Assembly (NCBI RefSeq): GCF_000721175.1
Contig: NZ_JOEZ01000033.1
Coordinates: forward strand, 1-64,000
DNA length: 64,000 bases
Direction of reading: 5' to 3'
Origin: Streptomyces anulatus
GTDB lineage: Bacteria; Actinomycetota; Actinomycetes; Streptomycetales; Streptomycetaceae
Under the pieces are notes generated by a model. The model saw nothing but the letters and a program-made list of their open reading frames with translations. It made no database searches and was not told where the DNA came from. Below are positions 47,196 through 56,186 of this stretch, one piece after another. Each line of letters starts with the position of its first letter. Positions within the stretch are counted from its first letter, which is position 1. The translations under genes and the position numbers were made by a program.

Positions 47196-49285
47196 CCACT
47201 GCCAGCGAGCATGCCCCCGCCGCGCAGCGTGCCGCCGGGCAGCCGCCCGTCCTCGACCGGCGGCGGCGCAACATCGTCTTCGCCACGATCGTGCTCGGCA
47301 TGCTGCTCGCCGCGCTGGACCAGACGATCGTGGGCACGGCCCTGCCGACGATCGTCTCGGACCTGGGCGGCGCCGCGCACATGTCGTGGGTGGTCACCGC
47401 CTATCTGCTGGCCGAGACGGTGGCGACCGTCCTGGTCGGCAAGTTCGGCGACCTGTTCGGGCGAAAACTGGTCTTCCAGGTCTCGGCGGTCATCTTCATC
47501 ACGGGGTCGTTCCTGTGCGGCCTCGCGTCGGACATGCTGCTGCTGATCATCTGGCGCGGTATGCAGGGCATCGGCGCCGGCGGCCTCATGGTGACGTCGA
47601 TGGCGCTGATCGCGGATGTGATCCCGCTGCGCGAACGGGGCAAGTACCAGGGCGCGATCGGGGCGGTCTTCGGCATCTCGACCGTGATCGGGCCACTGCT
47701 CGGCGGGCTGTTCACCGACCACCTCACCTGGCGCTGGGCGTTCTACGTCAATGTGCCGATCGCCATCGTGGTGGTGATCGCCGCCGCCCGGAACATCCCG
47801 TCGGTGAAGGCGGCCGGCCGGCCGGTCATCGACTATGCCGGAATCGCACTGGTCACCGTCGGGGCGAGCGCGCTGATCCTGGCGACGAGCTGGGGCGGGA
47901 ACGAGTACGCCTGGGGCTCGCCCGTGATCATCGGACTGTTCGTCGCCGGGCTGATCGCCCTGACGCTGTTCTGTCTGGTGGAGACGCGGGCGAAGGAGCC
48001 GATGCTGCCCATGCGGCTGTTCCGGAACCCGGTGTTCACCGTCTGCTCGATCCTCAGCTTCATCGTGGGATTCGCGATGCTGGGCTCGATCATCTTCGTG
48101 CCGACCTACCTCCAGTACGTGGACGGGGACTCGGCGACGCTCTCGGGGGTGCGGACGCTGCCCCTGGTCGCCGGTCTGCTGGCCGCCTCGATCTTCAGCG
48201 GCAACGTGGTGAGCAAGACGGGCCGCTACCGGGTGTTCCCGATCGTGGGGACGCTGGTCATGGCGGCGGGGCTGTTCCTGCTGTCCCGGATGGGGCCGGA
48301 GACCGGCGTCCGGCTGGAGTCCCTGTACATGGTGGTGCTGGGGCTCGGCATCGGCCTGGCCATGCAGGTGCTGACGATCGCCGTGCAGAACACCGTCGAC
48401 TACGAGGACCTGGGCACGGCCACCTCGGGCGTGACGTTCTTCCGTACGCTGGGCAGCGCCTTCGGCACGGCGGTGTTCGGCACCATCTACGCCAACGCGC
48501 TCAAGCCGAACCTCACCGACGGCGTCGCGCGGGCGGTCGCCGCCGGCGGCGATCCCGCGGTCCTGTCCGGCGCCTCGCAGAGCCCGCAGGCCCTGCACGC
48601 GCTGCCCGCCGCCCAGTCGGAACCGCTGGCGCTGGCCTACGCGGACACGCTGCACACCGTGTTCCTGTGGACGGTGCCCATCGCGCTGATCGGCTTCGTC
48701 GTGGCGCTGTTCCTGAAGGAGGTGAAGCTGCGGGACTCGGCACGGCTCGGGTCGACGGACATGGGCGAGGGCTTCGCCCAGCCGGGCAGCGGGGACTCGG
48801 CGAAGCTCCTCGAGTACTCGGTGGCCACGATCCTGCACGGCGCGGGCCCGGACACCGCCCGGCGGATCACCGCCGGGTCGGACACCCGCCTGGACATGGC
48901 GGGCGCCTGGGCGGTGATGCAGGTGGACCTGTTCACCCGGATGGTCGGCCATGCGGGCCTCGGGCTGATCGCCGCCCGGCACCGTATCCCGCCGGAGGTG
49001 CTGGTGCCCGTCTTCGACCGGATGATCGAGGAGGGCTATCTGACGGGCGACGGCCGGCTCTTCTCGCACACGGCGGCGGGCCGGCGCGAGGCGGCGGTGA
49101 TCTCCGACGCCTGGGGCCGCTGGCTCAACGACCGGCTGGCCGAGGACGGCGCCCGCCCGGACGACCGTCAGCTCCGGGCCACCGTGGACGTGATCGCCAA
49201 GCGGCTGCTGGCGGAGGACCTGGCCCAGGAGCTGTCCCCCGCGGCCGGCCCCGGCGGCTCGACGCGGGTGGGGGCCCCGGTCTGA
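47192..49285 (+). CDS. DHA2/EmrB-type MFS efflux transporter with C-terminal winged-helix-like domain
   Basis: 697 residues from the overlapping GTG 47192. Fourteen membrane helices in the DHA2 pattern include [20 protein letters not shown] and the motif A loop [10 protein letters not shown]. Other helices include [16 protein letters not shown] and [20 protein letters not shown]. After residue about 510 a cytoplasmic extension of about 180 residues follows, containing a winged-helix-like segment ([39 protein letters not shown]). Such fused tails occur in actinobacterial MFS proteins but their role is unclear. The coupling to an ATP-grasp gene is the notable context. Confidence 0.88.
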   Translation: MTTASEHAPAAQRAAGQPPVLDRRRRNIVFATIVLGMLLAALDQTIVGTALPTIVSDLGGAAHMSWVVTAYLLAETVATVLVGKFGDLFGRKLVFQVSAVIFITGSFLCGLASDMLLLIIWRGMQGIGAGGLMVTSMALIADVIPLRERGKYQGAIGAVFGISTVIGPLLGGLFTDHLTWRWAFYVNVPIAIVVVIAAARNIPSVKAAGRPVIDYAGIALVTVGASALILATSWGGNEYAWGSPVIIGLFVAGLIALTLFCLVETRAKEPMLPMRLFRNPVFTVCSILSFIVGFAMLGSIIFVPTYLQYVDGDSATLSGVRTLPLVAGLLAASIFSGNVVSKTGRYRVFPIVGTLVMAAGLFLLSRMGPETGVRLESLYMVVLGLGIGLAMQVLTIAVQNTVDYEDLGTATSGVTFFRTLGSAFGTAVFGTIYANALKPNLTDGVARAVAAGGDPAVLSGASQSPQALHALPAAQSEPLALAYADTLHTVFLWTVPIALIGFVVALFLKEVKLRDSARLGSTDMGEGFAQPGSGDSAKLLEYSVATILHGAGPDTARRITAGSDTRLDMAGAWAVMQVDLFTRMVGHAGLGLIAARHRIPPEVLVPVFDRMIEEGYLTGDGRLFSHTAAGRREAAVISDAWGRWLNDRLAEDGARPDDRQLRATVDVIAKRLLAEDLAQELSPAAGPGGSTRVGAPV

Positions 49286-49492
49286 GTCGGCTGCTCGGCC
49301 CGCTCCCGGTCGCCACTCCCGTGCGGGCGGGTCAGTGCTCCCAGGACCGGGGCGCTCCGGCGCCTCCCACTGCGCGCGGAGCAGGCCGAGGACCGCGTTC
49401 CCGCGCGGCGTACGGCGCCACTGCCCCGTCCTCGTCCATGCGCGGATCGTACGGTCGGCCGGGAAACGGATTTCGGGTGTCCGGGGCGCCGT
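49286..49492. other. convergent gap with a possible decayed minus-strand frame
   Basis: On the minus strand the ATG at about 49441 opens MDEDGAVAPYAARERG, but one base less in the run of four G would give MDEDG followed by QWRRTPRGNAVLGLLRAQWE, a more protein-like sequence that continues to the MFS stop region. It is either a frameshifted small gene or chance; I call no CDS. Confidence 0.3.
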
Positions 49493-49927
49493 TCAGTCGA
49501 CGAAGACGGCGGTCGAGTAGACCCAGGCGCCCTCGTGCCGGACGAAGCGGCTCTTCTCGTGGAGGGAGTCGGGGCGGCCGTCGTCGGTGTAGTGGGCGCG
49601 GAAGGTGACCGTTCCGGTGGAGTGGAAGGCGCTGCCCTCGGTGGTGTCCAGGATCTCCAGGCGTACCCAGCGCATCGCCGGGTCGAAGTCGACGCCGGGC
49701 GGCCGGGTCCCGGGGTGCCAGGTGCGCAGCAGATAAGCGGCGTCCCGGACGACGAAGGCCGCGTAGCGCGAGCGCATCAGGGCCTCACAGGCCGGCGCGG
49801 CGGCGCCGCCGGAGTGGAAGCGGCCGCAGCAGTCCCCGTAGGCGGCGGGCAGGCCGCAGGGGCACGGGGAGGCGGAGGTGATCCGCGGGGCGGCGGGCCC
49901 CCGGGGCCGGGAGGTGCGTCGTGACAT
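49493..49927 (-). CDS. YchJ/UPF0225 family protein with SEC-C zinc motif
   Basis: 144 residues. The N-terminal SEC-C motif SPCPCGLPAAYGDCCGRFH binds zinc and is followed by the YchJ core ALMRSRYAAFVVRDAAYLLRTW, VRLEILDTTEGSAFHSTGTV and FRAHYTDDGRPDSLHEKSRF. Such domains are often involved in protein quality control, but the specific function is unknown. It is convergent with the MFS gene and lies 28 bp downstream of the GlxA-type regulator gene. Confidence 0.88.
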   Translation of the reverse strand: MSRRTSRPRGPAAPRITSASPCPCGLPAAYGDCCGRFHSGGAAAPACEALMRSRYAAFVVRDAAYLLRTWHPGTRPPGVDFDPAMRWVRLEILDTTEGSAFHSTGTVTFRAHYTDDGRPDSLHEKSRFVRHEGAWVYSTAVFVD

Positions 49928-49955
49928 GGGTCCATTGTGACGCGGGGCGGCGGGC

Positions 49956-50921
49956 TCAGCGGGCCGGGGCGAAGCGGCGGCGGTATTCGGTGGGCGTCAG
50001 CCCGGTACGGCGGCGGAGCTGGGTGCGCAGGCTGGTCGCCGTGCCGAGTCCGCTGGCGCGGGCGATCACGTCGAGGCGTTCCTCGCCGCGCTCCATGAGG
50101 CGGCGGGCGAGGGTCACGCGCTGCTCGGTGAGCCAGGCCAGCGGGGTGGTGCCGAGCTGGGCGCGGAAGCGGCGGTGGAGGGTGGCGGGGCTGACGGCGG
50201 CGCGGGCGGCGAGCGCCGCCACGTCCAGGCCGTCGGCCAGGTGCTCGCCGGCCCACTCCAGGAGCGGCCCGAGCGAGGCGTCGGAGGTCCCGGGGACGGG
50301 ATGCTCGACGAACTGGCGCTGACCGCCGTCCCGGTGGGCCGGGTGGACGAGCCGTCTGCTGACGGCCGCCGCGGTCTCGGCCCCGTGGTCGGCGCGGACG
50401 AGATGGAGGGCGGCGTCCAGGGCGGCGGCGCTGCCGGCCGCCGTGATCACCTGCCCGTCGTCGACGAAGAGGACGTCCGGGTCGAGATCGACCCGCGGGT
50501 AGCGAGCGCTGAAGGCGTCCGCCCATCGCCAGTGCGTGGTGGCCCGTCTGCCGTCCAGCACCCCGGCGGCGGCGAGGGTGAAGGTGCCGGTGCAGAAGCT
50601 GACGAGACGCGCGCCGCGGGCGTCGGCGCGCCGGATCGCCGCGAGGACGTCCGGGTCGGGCTCCTCCAGCGGGTCGGGCCGGTTGGGCACGATGACGGTG
50701 TCCGCCCGGTCGACGGCCGTCAGCCCGGGGACGCCGGAGAGCTGGAAGAAGCAGGCGTGCATACGGATCGTGGGAGTGGGCGAGCAGAGGGTGAAGTCGT
50801 ACCAGTCGACGGGCAGCTCGGGCCGGCGCAGGCCGAAGAGCTCGGTCGCCACACCCATCTCGAACGGGTTGGAACCGGCCGAGACGATCATCACCACCCG
50901 GTGCGAGGTTTCTTTCGCCAT
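49956..50921 (-). CDS. GlxA-family AraC-type transcriptional regulator
   Basis: 321 residues from ATG 50921. N-terminal DJ-1/PfpI-like domain with ARLVSFCTGTFTLAAAGVLDG (the nucleophile-elbow Cys) and a C-terminal AraC HTH (LAARAAVSPATLHRRFRAQL, VIARASGLGTATSLRTQLRR, GLTPTEYRRRF). GlxA-type regulators sense small molecules through the DJ-1 domain. It is divergent from a cupin gene across about 50 bp, the likely target. The alternative start 50960 would run into the cupin promoter region. Confidence 0.88.
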   Translation of the reverse strand: MAKETSHRVVMIVSAGSNPFEMGVATELFGLRRPELPVDWYDFTLCSPTPTIRMHACFFQLSGVPGLTAVDRADTVIVPNRPDPLEEPDPDVLAAIRRADARGARLVSFCTGTFTLAAAGVLDGRRATTHWRWADAFSARYPRVDLDPDVLFVDDGQVITAAGSAAALDAALHLVRADHGAETAAAVSRRLVHPAHRDGGQRQFVEHPVPGTSDASLGPLLEWAGEHLADGLDVAALAARAAVSPATLHRRFRAQLGTTPLAWLTEQRVTLARRLMERGEERLDVIARASGLGTATSLRTQLRRRTGLTPTEYRRRFAPAR

Positions 50922-50974
50922 ATGCGATTCGTAGCACTCACGGGCGGCGGGGTCCAGCACCCAGGATGGAGCTC

Positions 50975-51400
50975 ATGAGCAACGAGAACGCGGGGCGGCC
51001 CGCCACCGAGCCGATTGAGCTGAGCGCGGCCCTGGCCTCCTTCGAGGCGCTGTGGAGTCCGCGCATCGTGACCCGGGTCAACGACTACGACGTACGTGTG
51101 GCCAAGGTGTCCGGCGAGCACGTGTGGCATGTGCACGAGGACACTGACGAGTTCTTCCTCGTGCTGGACGGAACGCTGGACATCGCTCTCCGCGGTGACC
51201 AGGGGGGCGGTGAGCGGTCCGTGACCCTGGAGCAGGGCGCGGTCTTCGTCGTCCCGCGCGGTGTCTGGCACCTGCCCCGTTCCGGTCGCGGCGCCTCGAT
51301 CCTCCTCTTCGAACCGTCGGGTACGTCGACGGTGGGCGATGCGCACGACGAGGTGCCCGGGCATGTGGACGCCACGACGGGACACGCGCTCGGCGCCTGA
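50975..51400 (+). CDS. cupin-domain protein
   Basis: 141 residues from ATG 50975, with AGGATGGAG 4-12 nt upstream; an ATG at 50966 would add three residues. The cupin fold shows metal-binding histidines in GEHVWHVHEDTDEFFLVLDG (two His and Glu) and PRGVWHLPR. It is a small beta-barrel enzyme or binding protein, with substrate unknown. The divergent GlxA-like regulator suggests induction by a small molecule. Its stop codon abuts the repeat element. Confidence 0.85.
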   Translation: MSNENAGRPATEPIELSAALASFEALWSPRIVTRVNDYDVRVAKVSGEHVWHVHEDTDEFFLVLDGTLDIALRGDQGGGERSVTLEQGAVFVVPRGVWHLPRSGRGASILLFEPSGTSTVGDAHDEVPGHVDATTGHALGA

Positions 51401-51453
51401 GAGCCTGTCGGGTGGCCTGCGTCCGCCCGGTCAGAGGTCACCCGACAGGCTCT
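51400..51453. repeat. 54-bp hairpin element, short copy of the 25170 repeat
   Basis: AGAGCCTGTCGGGTG (51400-51414) and CACCCGACAGGCTCT (51439-51453) are identical to the ends at 25170-25335. The right-hand interior matches (CCGCCCGGTCAGAGGT), while about 110 bp of the left interior is missing. It begins on the last base of the cupin stop and lies between convergent genes, so it could act as a bidirectional terminator. Confidence 0.75.
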
Positions 51454-51466
51454 GAGCACGTACGGG

Positions 51467-52276
51467 TCAGAGCTTGCGCGCGACGCCCGCGTATCCGGGG
51501 ATCGGCTCGTCGCCCGGGACGTCGATGACCTCGCCGAGTTCCGGATGCCACGCGGCGGAGAGCGTGACGCCCGGCTCGACCAGTTCGAGGCCGTCGAAGA
51601 ACGCCGTGAGTTCGGCATGGCTGCGGGGCCGCAGCGTCATGCCGCGCGCCTTGTACATCGCCCGTGCCTGTGCGGCGCCCTCCGGGTTGAAGTCGCCGGT
51701 GGTGTGCGAGAGCACCAGATAGCTGCCGGAGGGAAGCTGCTCGACCAGCTTGTCGACCAGTTCGCCCGCGCCGTCCTCGTCGTCGATGAAGTGCAGCAGC
51801 GCCAGCAGCGACAGGGCGATCGGCCGGTCGAAGTCCAGGACCTTGCCGGCCTGCTCCAGGATGGTCTCGGGCTTGCGGGCGTCGGCCTGGATGTACTCGG
51901 TGGCGCCCTCGGGTGTGGAGCGGAGCAGGGCCGCCGCGTGGGCGAGAACGATCGGGTCGTTGTCGCAGTAGACGACGCGCGCGTCGGGCGCGGCCCGCTG
52001 GGCGATCTGGTGGAGGTTCGGCTCGGTGGGTATGCCGGTGCCGATGTCCAGGAACTGGCGCACCCCGTTCTCGGCGAGCCAGCGGGTGGCCCGGTGCATG
52101 AACGCCCGGTTGACCCGCGCCATGTCACGGCCCCGCGCGTCCAGGGTGAGCAGCTGACGCGCCATCTGTTCGTCGACCGGGTAATTGTCCTTGCCGCCGA
52201 GGAACCAGTCGTACATCCGCGCCGGATGCGGCTTGCTGGTGTCGATCTCGATGGAGTGGGGTTCTTGCCCGGTCAT
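51467..52276 (-). CDS. DUF574 SAM-dependent methyltransferase
   Basis: 269 residues of the actinomycete DUF574 (PF04672-type) family. The N-terminal KPHPARMYDWFLGGKDNYPVD is the family hallmark. The SAM-binding motif is QFLDIGTGIPTEPNLHQIA, followed by ARVVYCDNDPIVLAHAAALL, IQADARKPETIL and RPIALSLLALLHFIDD. Streptomyces carry many paralogues, often beside XRE/DUF397 genes as here. Targets are unknown. ATG 52276 follows GGAGCGAGCC. Confidence 0.9.
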   Translation of the reverse strand: MTGQEPHSIEIDTSKPHPARMYDWFLGGKDNYPVDEQMARQLLTLDARGRDMARVNRAFMHRATRWLAENGVRQFLDIGTGIPTEPNLHQIAQRAAPDARVVYCDNDPIVLAHAAALLRSTPEGATEYIQADARKPETILEQAGKVLDFDRPIALSLLALLHFIDDEDGAGELVDKLVEQLPSGSYLVLSHTTGDFNPEGAAQARAMYKARGMTLRPRSHAELTAFFDGLELVEPGVTLSAAWHPELGEVIDVPGDEPIPGYAGVARKL

Positions 52277-52360
52277 GGCTCGCTCCGTGGTCAGTGGTCC
52301 GTACGTCGGCGACGGGAATCGGACGAGGGAAGGTGCGGGGTGGTGCCCAAGTGCTCTGCC

Positions 52361-52383
52361 GGGCCTGCCCCTTCGGCGGGCCC
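52361..52383 (-). terminator. terminator of the XRE-DUF397 operon
   Basis: GGGCCTGCC (52361-52369), CCTTC loop, GGCGGGCCC (52375-52383). Nine pairs with one wobble, about 33 bp after the DUF397 stop. Confidence 0.6.
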
Positions 52384-52415
52384 TCCGGTGCCCGGACAGA
52401 GTACGGCGGGCGGTC

Positions 52416-52652
52416 TCAGGTGAGAAGGAAGTCCGCCTGGCCGGCCTTGGCGCCCTGGATGAACGCGGCGATCTCGCCGTTGGAGTAGATGAGAGCGGGG
52501 CCGTCCGGGTCGGCCGACTGGCGTACGGCGACCCGCCCGTCGGCGAGTTTCATGGCCTCGATGCAGTTGCCGCCGTTCCCGCCGCTCCACGGCTTGTACC
52601 AGCCTTCGGAGCCGAGGTCAGCGGCGGGCATGCCGTTGTATATGTGGTTCAT
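52416..52652 (-). CDS. DUF397-domain small protein
   Basis: 78 residues. The DUF397 hallmark elements are WYKPWSGGNGGNCIEAM, VAVRQSADPDGPALIYSNGE and the C-terminal FIQGAKAGQADFLLT. DUF397 proteins are partners of WhiJ-type XRE regulators and are thought to modulate their DNA binding during development. The ATG overlaps the regulator stop (TGATG), so both are translated together. Confidence 0.88.
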   Translation of the reverse strand: MNHIYNGMPAADLGSEGWYKPWSGGNGGNCIEAMKLADGRVAVRQSADPDGPALIYSNGEIAAFIQGAKAGQADFLLT

Positions 52653-53512
52653 CACAGCTCCTCGCGGAAGTCCCGGAGGGCTTCCTTCGTGCGTTGTGCA
52701 GTCGCGGCCTGAGCCGCCATGCGGTCCATGACTTCGAGGTAGGAGGCCACCTCGGGTCGGGCGTCGAAGTAGACGGCTCCGGTCAGGTACTCGCTGTAGA
52801 CCATGTCGGGGAGTTCGGGAACGGCGAAGCGGAAGAGGACGAACGGACCGTAGGTTCCCGGGTGGTGGCCGGTGGCGAACTCCGCGATCTGCAGCGTGAC
52901 GTGGGGAAGTTCCGTGGCTTCGAGCAGCTTGTCGATCTGCCCGCGCATCACCTGCGGGCTGCCGACGGGCCGCCGCAGGACGGTCTCGTCCATGATCGCC
53001 CACAGTCTGGGGGCGTCGTCCTTGGCCAGCAGGGACTGACGCTCCATACGCAGCGCCACATGGCGCTCGATGTCCTCGGGGCGGGTCTGGCCGATCGCTC
53101 CGGTCCGCATCACGGAGCGGGCGTAGTCCTCGGTCTGGAGCAGTCCGGGCACGAAGTGCGGCTCGTACATGCGCAGCAGGCTCGCCGCACCCTCCAGGCT
53201 GACGTACATGCTGAACCAGTCGGGCAGGACGTCGTGGAAACGCTGCCACCAGCCCGGCTTGTTCGCCTCCTCCGCCAGCTCGACGAAGGCGTCGGCCTCC
53301 TGTTCGGCGACGCCGTACGCCTTCAGCAGCGACTGGACGTAGGGGATCTTCAGCCCGACCTCGGCCGTCTCCATTCTGCGTATCGTCGCCGGAGCGACCC
53401 TGAGCACTTTCGCCGCCTGGTCACGGGTCAGGCCGACACGCTCACGCAGATCCTGCAGGCGCTTGCCGAGAACGACCTGGCCCACGGTAGGGGCGGACCG
53501 CGGTTCGCTCAC
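52652..53512 (-). CDS. WhiJ-type XRE regulator (HTH plus DUF5753)
   Basis: 286 residues from GTG 53512, chosen because GGGGAGG lies six bases upstream; ATG 53527 would include that ribosome-binding site in coding sequence. N-terminal XRE HTH (LRERVGLTRDQAAKVLRVAP, TIRRMETAEVG) is followed by a DUF5753 ligand or partner domain (LRMYEPHFVPGLLQTEDYAR, DLQIAE-like LPHVTLQIAEFATGHHPGTY). Paralogues of this regulator with DUF397 partners govern Streptomyces development and antibiotic production (WhiJ is the known example). A nearby divergent ATPase completes the usual cluster. Confidence 0.88.
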   Translation of the reverse strand: MSEPRSAPTVGQVVLGKRLQDLRERVGLTRDQAAKVLRVAPATIRRMETAEVGLKIPYVQSLLKAYGVAEQEADAFVELAEEANKPGWWQRFHDVLPDWFSMYVSLEGAASLLRMYEPHFVPGLLQTEDYARSVMRTGAIGQTRPEDIERHVALRMERQSLLAKDDAPRLWAIMDETVLRRPVGSPQVMRGQIDKLLEATELPHVTLQIAEFATGHHPGTYGPFVLFRFAVPELPDMVYSEYLTGAVYFDARPEVASYLEVMDRMAAQAATAQRTKEALRDFREEL

Positions 53513-53719
53513 TTCAGACCTCCCCATGCGCTGTTTTGCGAGCAGTGTGCCATGCGTGCGCCCCCAACGACACAGTCACTCTGGAAATTTCAGAGTGCCC
53601 CTTGCCAAGTGTCATCGTCAGGGGGAGAGTTGACTCCCGAACCAGTTCGCTCAGTCACGTCCGTCCCCGATCACCCGGGGAGCGAAGCGTGACGCAGCCC
53701 CCACTGTGAGGAATCGGTC

Positions 53720-54196
53720 GTGGCACCTGGCAGTGCGCTCATCCCCCGGCTCATGGACCTCAGTCCCGGGACGGAGGCGCTCCGTTACTGCTTCGCGCTG
53801 CCGGCGCAACCCGAGTCGGTGGCCGGCGCGCGCGAGCTGACGCGGGCCCGGCTGGACGCCTGGAAGCTGGGCAGCGACGCCTGTGACGCGGCCGTCCTCA
53901 TCGTCTCCGAGCTGGTGACCAACGCGGTCGTGCACACCGCGAGCACCCGGGTGGTGTGCGAGCTGAGCCACCTCGGCAGACGCCTGCGGATAGCCGTGCA
54001 GGACCAGGGGCACCAGCCCGGCGGCCCTCGGCTGCGCCGCTCGTCCGACGACGAGCACGGCCGTGGTCTGCTCCTCGTCGACGCGATGAGCAGCGCCTGG
54101 GGTTCGCACGACGCCGGTGACGCCTCGGGGCGCATCGTCTGGGCGGAACTGCCGCACGATGCCGGGCGACCGTCCGGCACGGAGCGGCCGTGCTGA
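53720..54196 (+). CDS. HATPase anti-sigma-factor-like protein
   Basis: 158 residues from GTG 53720 (GTGAGGAATC upstream). GHKL ATPase motifs are visible: the N box VSELVTNAVVHTAS, the G1-like VQDQGHQPGG, and the G2-like DDEHGRGLLLVDAMSSAWG. Such RsbW/SpoIIAB-like single-domain ATPases bind partner sigma factors or regulators. With the divergent WhiJ-type pair it forms the abaA-like trio common in Streptomyces. Overlaps the next gene by 7 bases. Confidence 0.85.
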   Translation: MAPGSALIPRLMDLSPGTEALRYCFALPAQPESVAGARELTRARLDAWKLGSDACDAAVLIVSELVTNAVVHTASTRVVCELSHLGRRLRIAVQDQGHQPGGPRLRRSSDDEHGRGLLLVDAMSSAWGSHDAGDASGRIVWAELPHDAGRPSGTERPC

Positions 54197-54627
54197 GGAA
54201 CGCGCTGTCCCGGCTGCGCGCGGCGCATCGGGGCCGGACACCCGAGCAGGCGACCGGCGGCCGGGTGCGGCTGGCCCTGCCGGCCTCGATGACCGCCAGC
54301 CTGGGCTGCGACGCGGTCGGAGTGCCCGCCCGGCACGGTTTCCGCCTGATGTCCCATCTGCCGCGCACCGGATGCGTGTTCGCCGACGCGGACCGCTGGT
54401 GGTGGATCGTCCCGGCCGGCTCCGACCTGGATCTCGACTGGCCCGAGCAGGTGACGTACGCGCGGGACGCGGACGTGCCCGGCGGGCGGCCCCGGTTGAT
54501 CCACGCGCCGGAGGGCCTCACTCCGTACACCCCGCCCATTCCGCTCTTCCTGATGGTCTGCCAGGTGACGGGGGTGGCGCCGAGCTGGGCCGCCGCCGGT
54601 ACGCCGAGCGTCGTGTCCGCGCCGTAG
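54190..54627 (+). CDS. protein of unknown function (145 residues)
   Basis: GTG 54190 lies inside the stop region of the ATPase gene, so it is translationally coupled. The sequence has RVRLALPASMTASLGCDAVG, FADADRWWWIVPAGSDLDLD and IPLFLMVCQVTGVAP. No membrane helix is clear and I recognise no family beyond the habit of such genes following the ATPase in WhiJ-type clusters. It is convergent with the glycosidase gene with only 12 bp between stops. Confidence 0.7.
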   Translation: MLRNALSRLRAAHRGRTPEQATGGRVRLALPASMTASLGCDAVGVPARHGFRLMSHLPRTGCVFADADRWWWIVPAGSDLDLDWPEQVTYARDADVPGGRPRLIHAPEGLTPYTPPIPLFLMVCQVTGVAPSWAAAGTPSVVSAP

Positions 54628-54639
54628 GAAGGCGGCGGC

Positions 54640-55986
54640 TCAGGGCCGGTCGAGGTAGGCGAGCCCCGGGTGGACCTCGGTGTACCGGTCGGCCAGCCGC
54701 CGGGCCACGGTCACGGAGTCGACCAGCGGGTGCAGCGAGAAGGCCCGGACGGCCGCCGCGCGGGACCCGCTCTCCGCCGCCTCCAGCACCGCCCGCTCGA
54801 CGGCCTTCACGGCGGTGACGAGGCCGACCGCGTGGTACGGGAGGGGCGAGACGGCCACCGGGTGGGCTCCGTTGGCGTCGACGAGGCAGGGCACCTCGAC
54901 GACGGCGTCCGCGTCCAGGGCCGCGAGGGCCGTGCGGTTGCGGACGTTGAGGATCAGGCAGGTGCGTTCGTTGCGGGCGACGGCCCGCATCAGGGCGAGC
55001 GCGACCTGTTCGTAGCCGCCGGACTCCAGGTCGCTCTCCTGGCGCTCCCCCGCCCCGGCGACCTCGCGGCTCTCCGCCATGTACGTCGCCTCGCGTTCGG
55101 CGCGGCTGCGGTTCCAGGTGTCCAGGGCGGGGGTGCCGGGCTCCCGCATGCGGGCGTAGAAGCCTTCCTGGTGGTCCCGGAGGAAGGCGCCCCGGGTCTG
55201 TTCGGCGTTCCGGTAGGCGCGGACGGTTTCCCGGTTGAAGTAGTAGTAGTGCAGGTATTCGTTGGGGATCGCACCCAGCGACCGGAGCAGCTCGGCGCCG
55301 AAGAGGCGGCCCTGCTCGAAGGATTCGAGCAGCTTCGGGTCGGCGAGCAGCCGGGGCAGTTCGTCCCGCCCGTCCACGTACAGCCCTCGCACCCACCCGA
55401 GGTGGTTGAGCCCGGCGTAGTCGATCCAGGCCCGGTCCGGGTCGGCTCCCAGGACGCGGGCGATGCGCCGCCCCAGCCCGACCGGCGAGTCGCAGATCCC
55501 GATGACCCGGTCGCCCAGGTGGCGCGACATGGCCTCGGTGACGAGGCCCGCAGGGTTGGTGAAGTTGATGACCCAGGCGTGCGGGGCGAGCCGGGCGATG
55601 CGCCGGGCGAGGTCGATGGCGACGGGGACGGTGCGCAGCCCGTACGCGATGCCTCCGGCGCCGACGGTCTCCTGGCCGAGCACGCCTTCGTCGAGGGCCA
55701 CCCGTTCGTCGGCGGCGCGTCCGGCCAGACCGCCGACGCGGATGGCGGAGAAGACGAAGTCGGCGCCGCGCAGTGCCTCGTCGAGGTCGGTGGTGACGAC
55801 GACGGCGGGGGCGTCCGCGATGCCCCGCCCCTGTTCCTCCAGGACGCGGGCGACGGCGGTGAGCCGGTCGGCGTCGGTGTCGTACAACGTGACCCGGGAG
55901 ACGCGGCCCTCGGCGTGATCGCCGAGGAGGGCCCCGTACACGAGAGGCACCCGGAATCCGCCACCGCCAAGAATTGTCAGCTTCAC
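54640..55986 (-). CDS. family GH4 glycosidase (6-phospho-glycosidase-like)
   Basis: 448 residues from GTG 55986. The NAD-binding KLTILGGGGFRVPLVYGALL start, VTLYDTDADRL and DLDEALRGADFVFSAIRVGG are typical of family GH4. The metal and catalytic region includes VINFTNPAGLVTEAM, GICDSPVGLGRRIA, YAGLNHLGWVRGL and IPNEYLHYYYF. GH4 enzymes use NAD+ and a divalent metal to cleave phosphorylated (usually beta) glycosides by oxidation and elimination. Length is within family range. No PTS component adjoins it, so the substrate is unclear. Confidence 0.9.
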   Translation of the reverse strand: MKLTILGGGGFRVPLVYGALLGDHAEGRVSRVTLYDTDADRLTAVARVLEEQGRGIADAPAVVVTTDLDEALRGADFVFSAIRVGGLAGRAADERVALDEGVLGQETVGAGGIAYGLRTVPVAIDLARRIARLAPHAWVINFTNPAGLVTEAMSRHLGDRVIGICDSPVGLGRRIARVLGADPDRAWIDYAGLNHLGWVRGLYVDGRDELPRLLADPKLLESFEQGRLFGAELLRSLGAIPNEYLHYYYFNRETVRAYRNAEQTRGAFLRDHQEGFYARMREPGTPALDTWNRSRAEREATYMAESREVAGAGERQESDLESGGYEQVALALMRAVARNERTCLILNVRNRTALAALDADAVVEVPCLVDANGAHPVAVSPLPYHAVGLVTAVKAVERAVLEAAESGSRAAAVRAFSLHPLVDSVTVARRLADRYTEVHPGLAYLDRP

Positions 55987-56186
55987 GCTGCTCGATGGTA
56001 CGGGCACGTCCGGGCTCCCCGGCTGCTGCCCACGCGGGCACGTCCGGGCTCCGGCGGGTGCCCGCACCGACAGGTCCGGGCTCCGGCTCCCTGTGGTGCC
56101 CGCGCCCGGTCCGGGCGCGGGGACGCGGCGGCCCCGGGCCCGTGGGCGTGATCCGGGGCCGCCGCGGCCGGACGGTCGACGACGTG

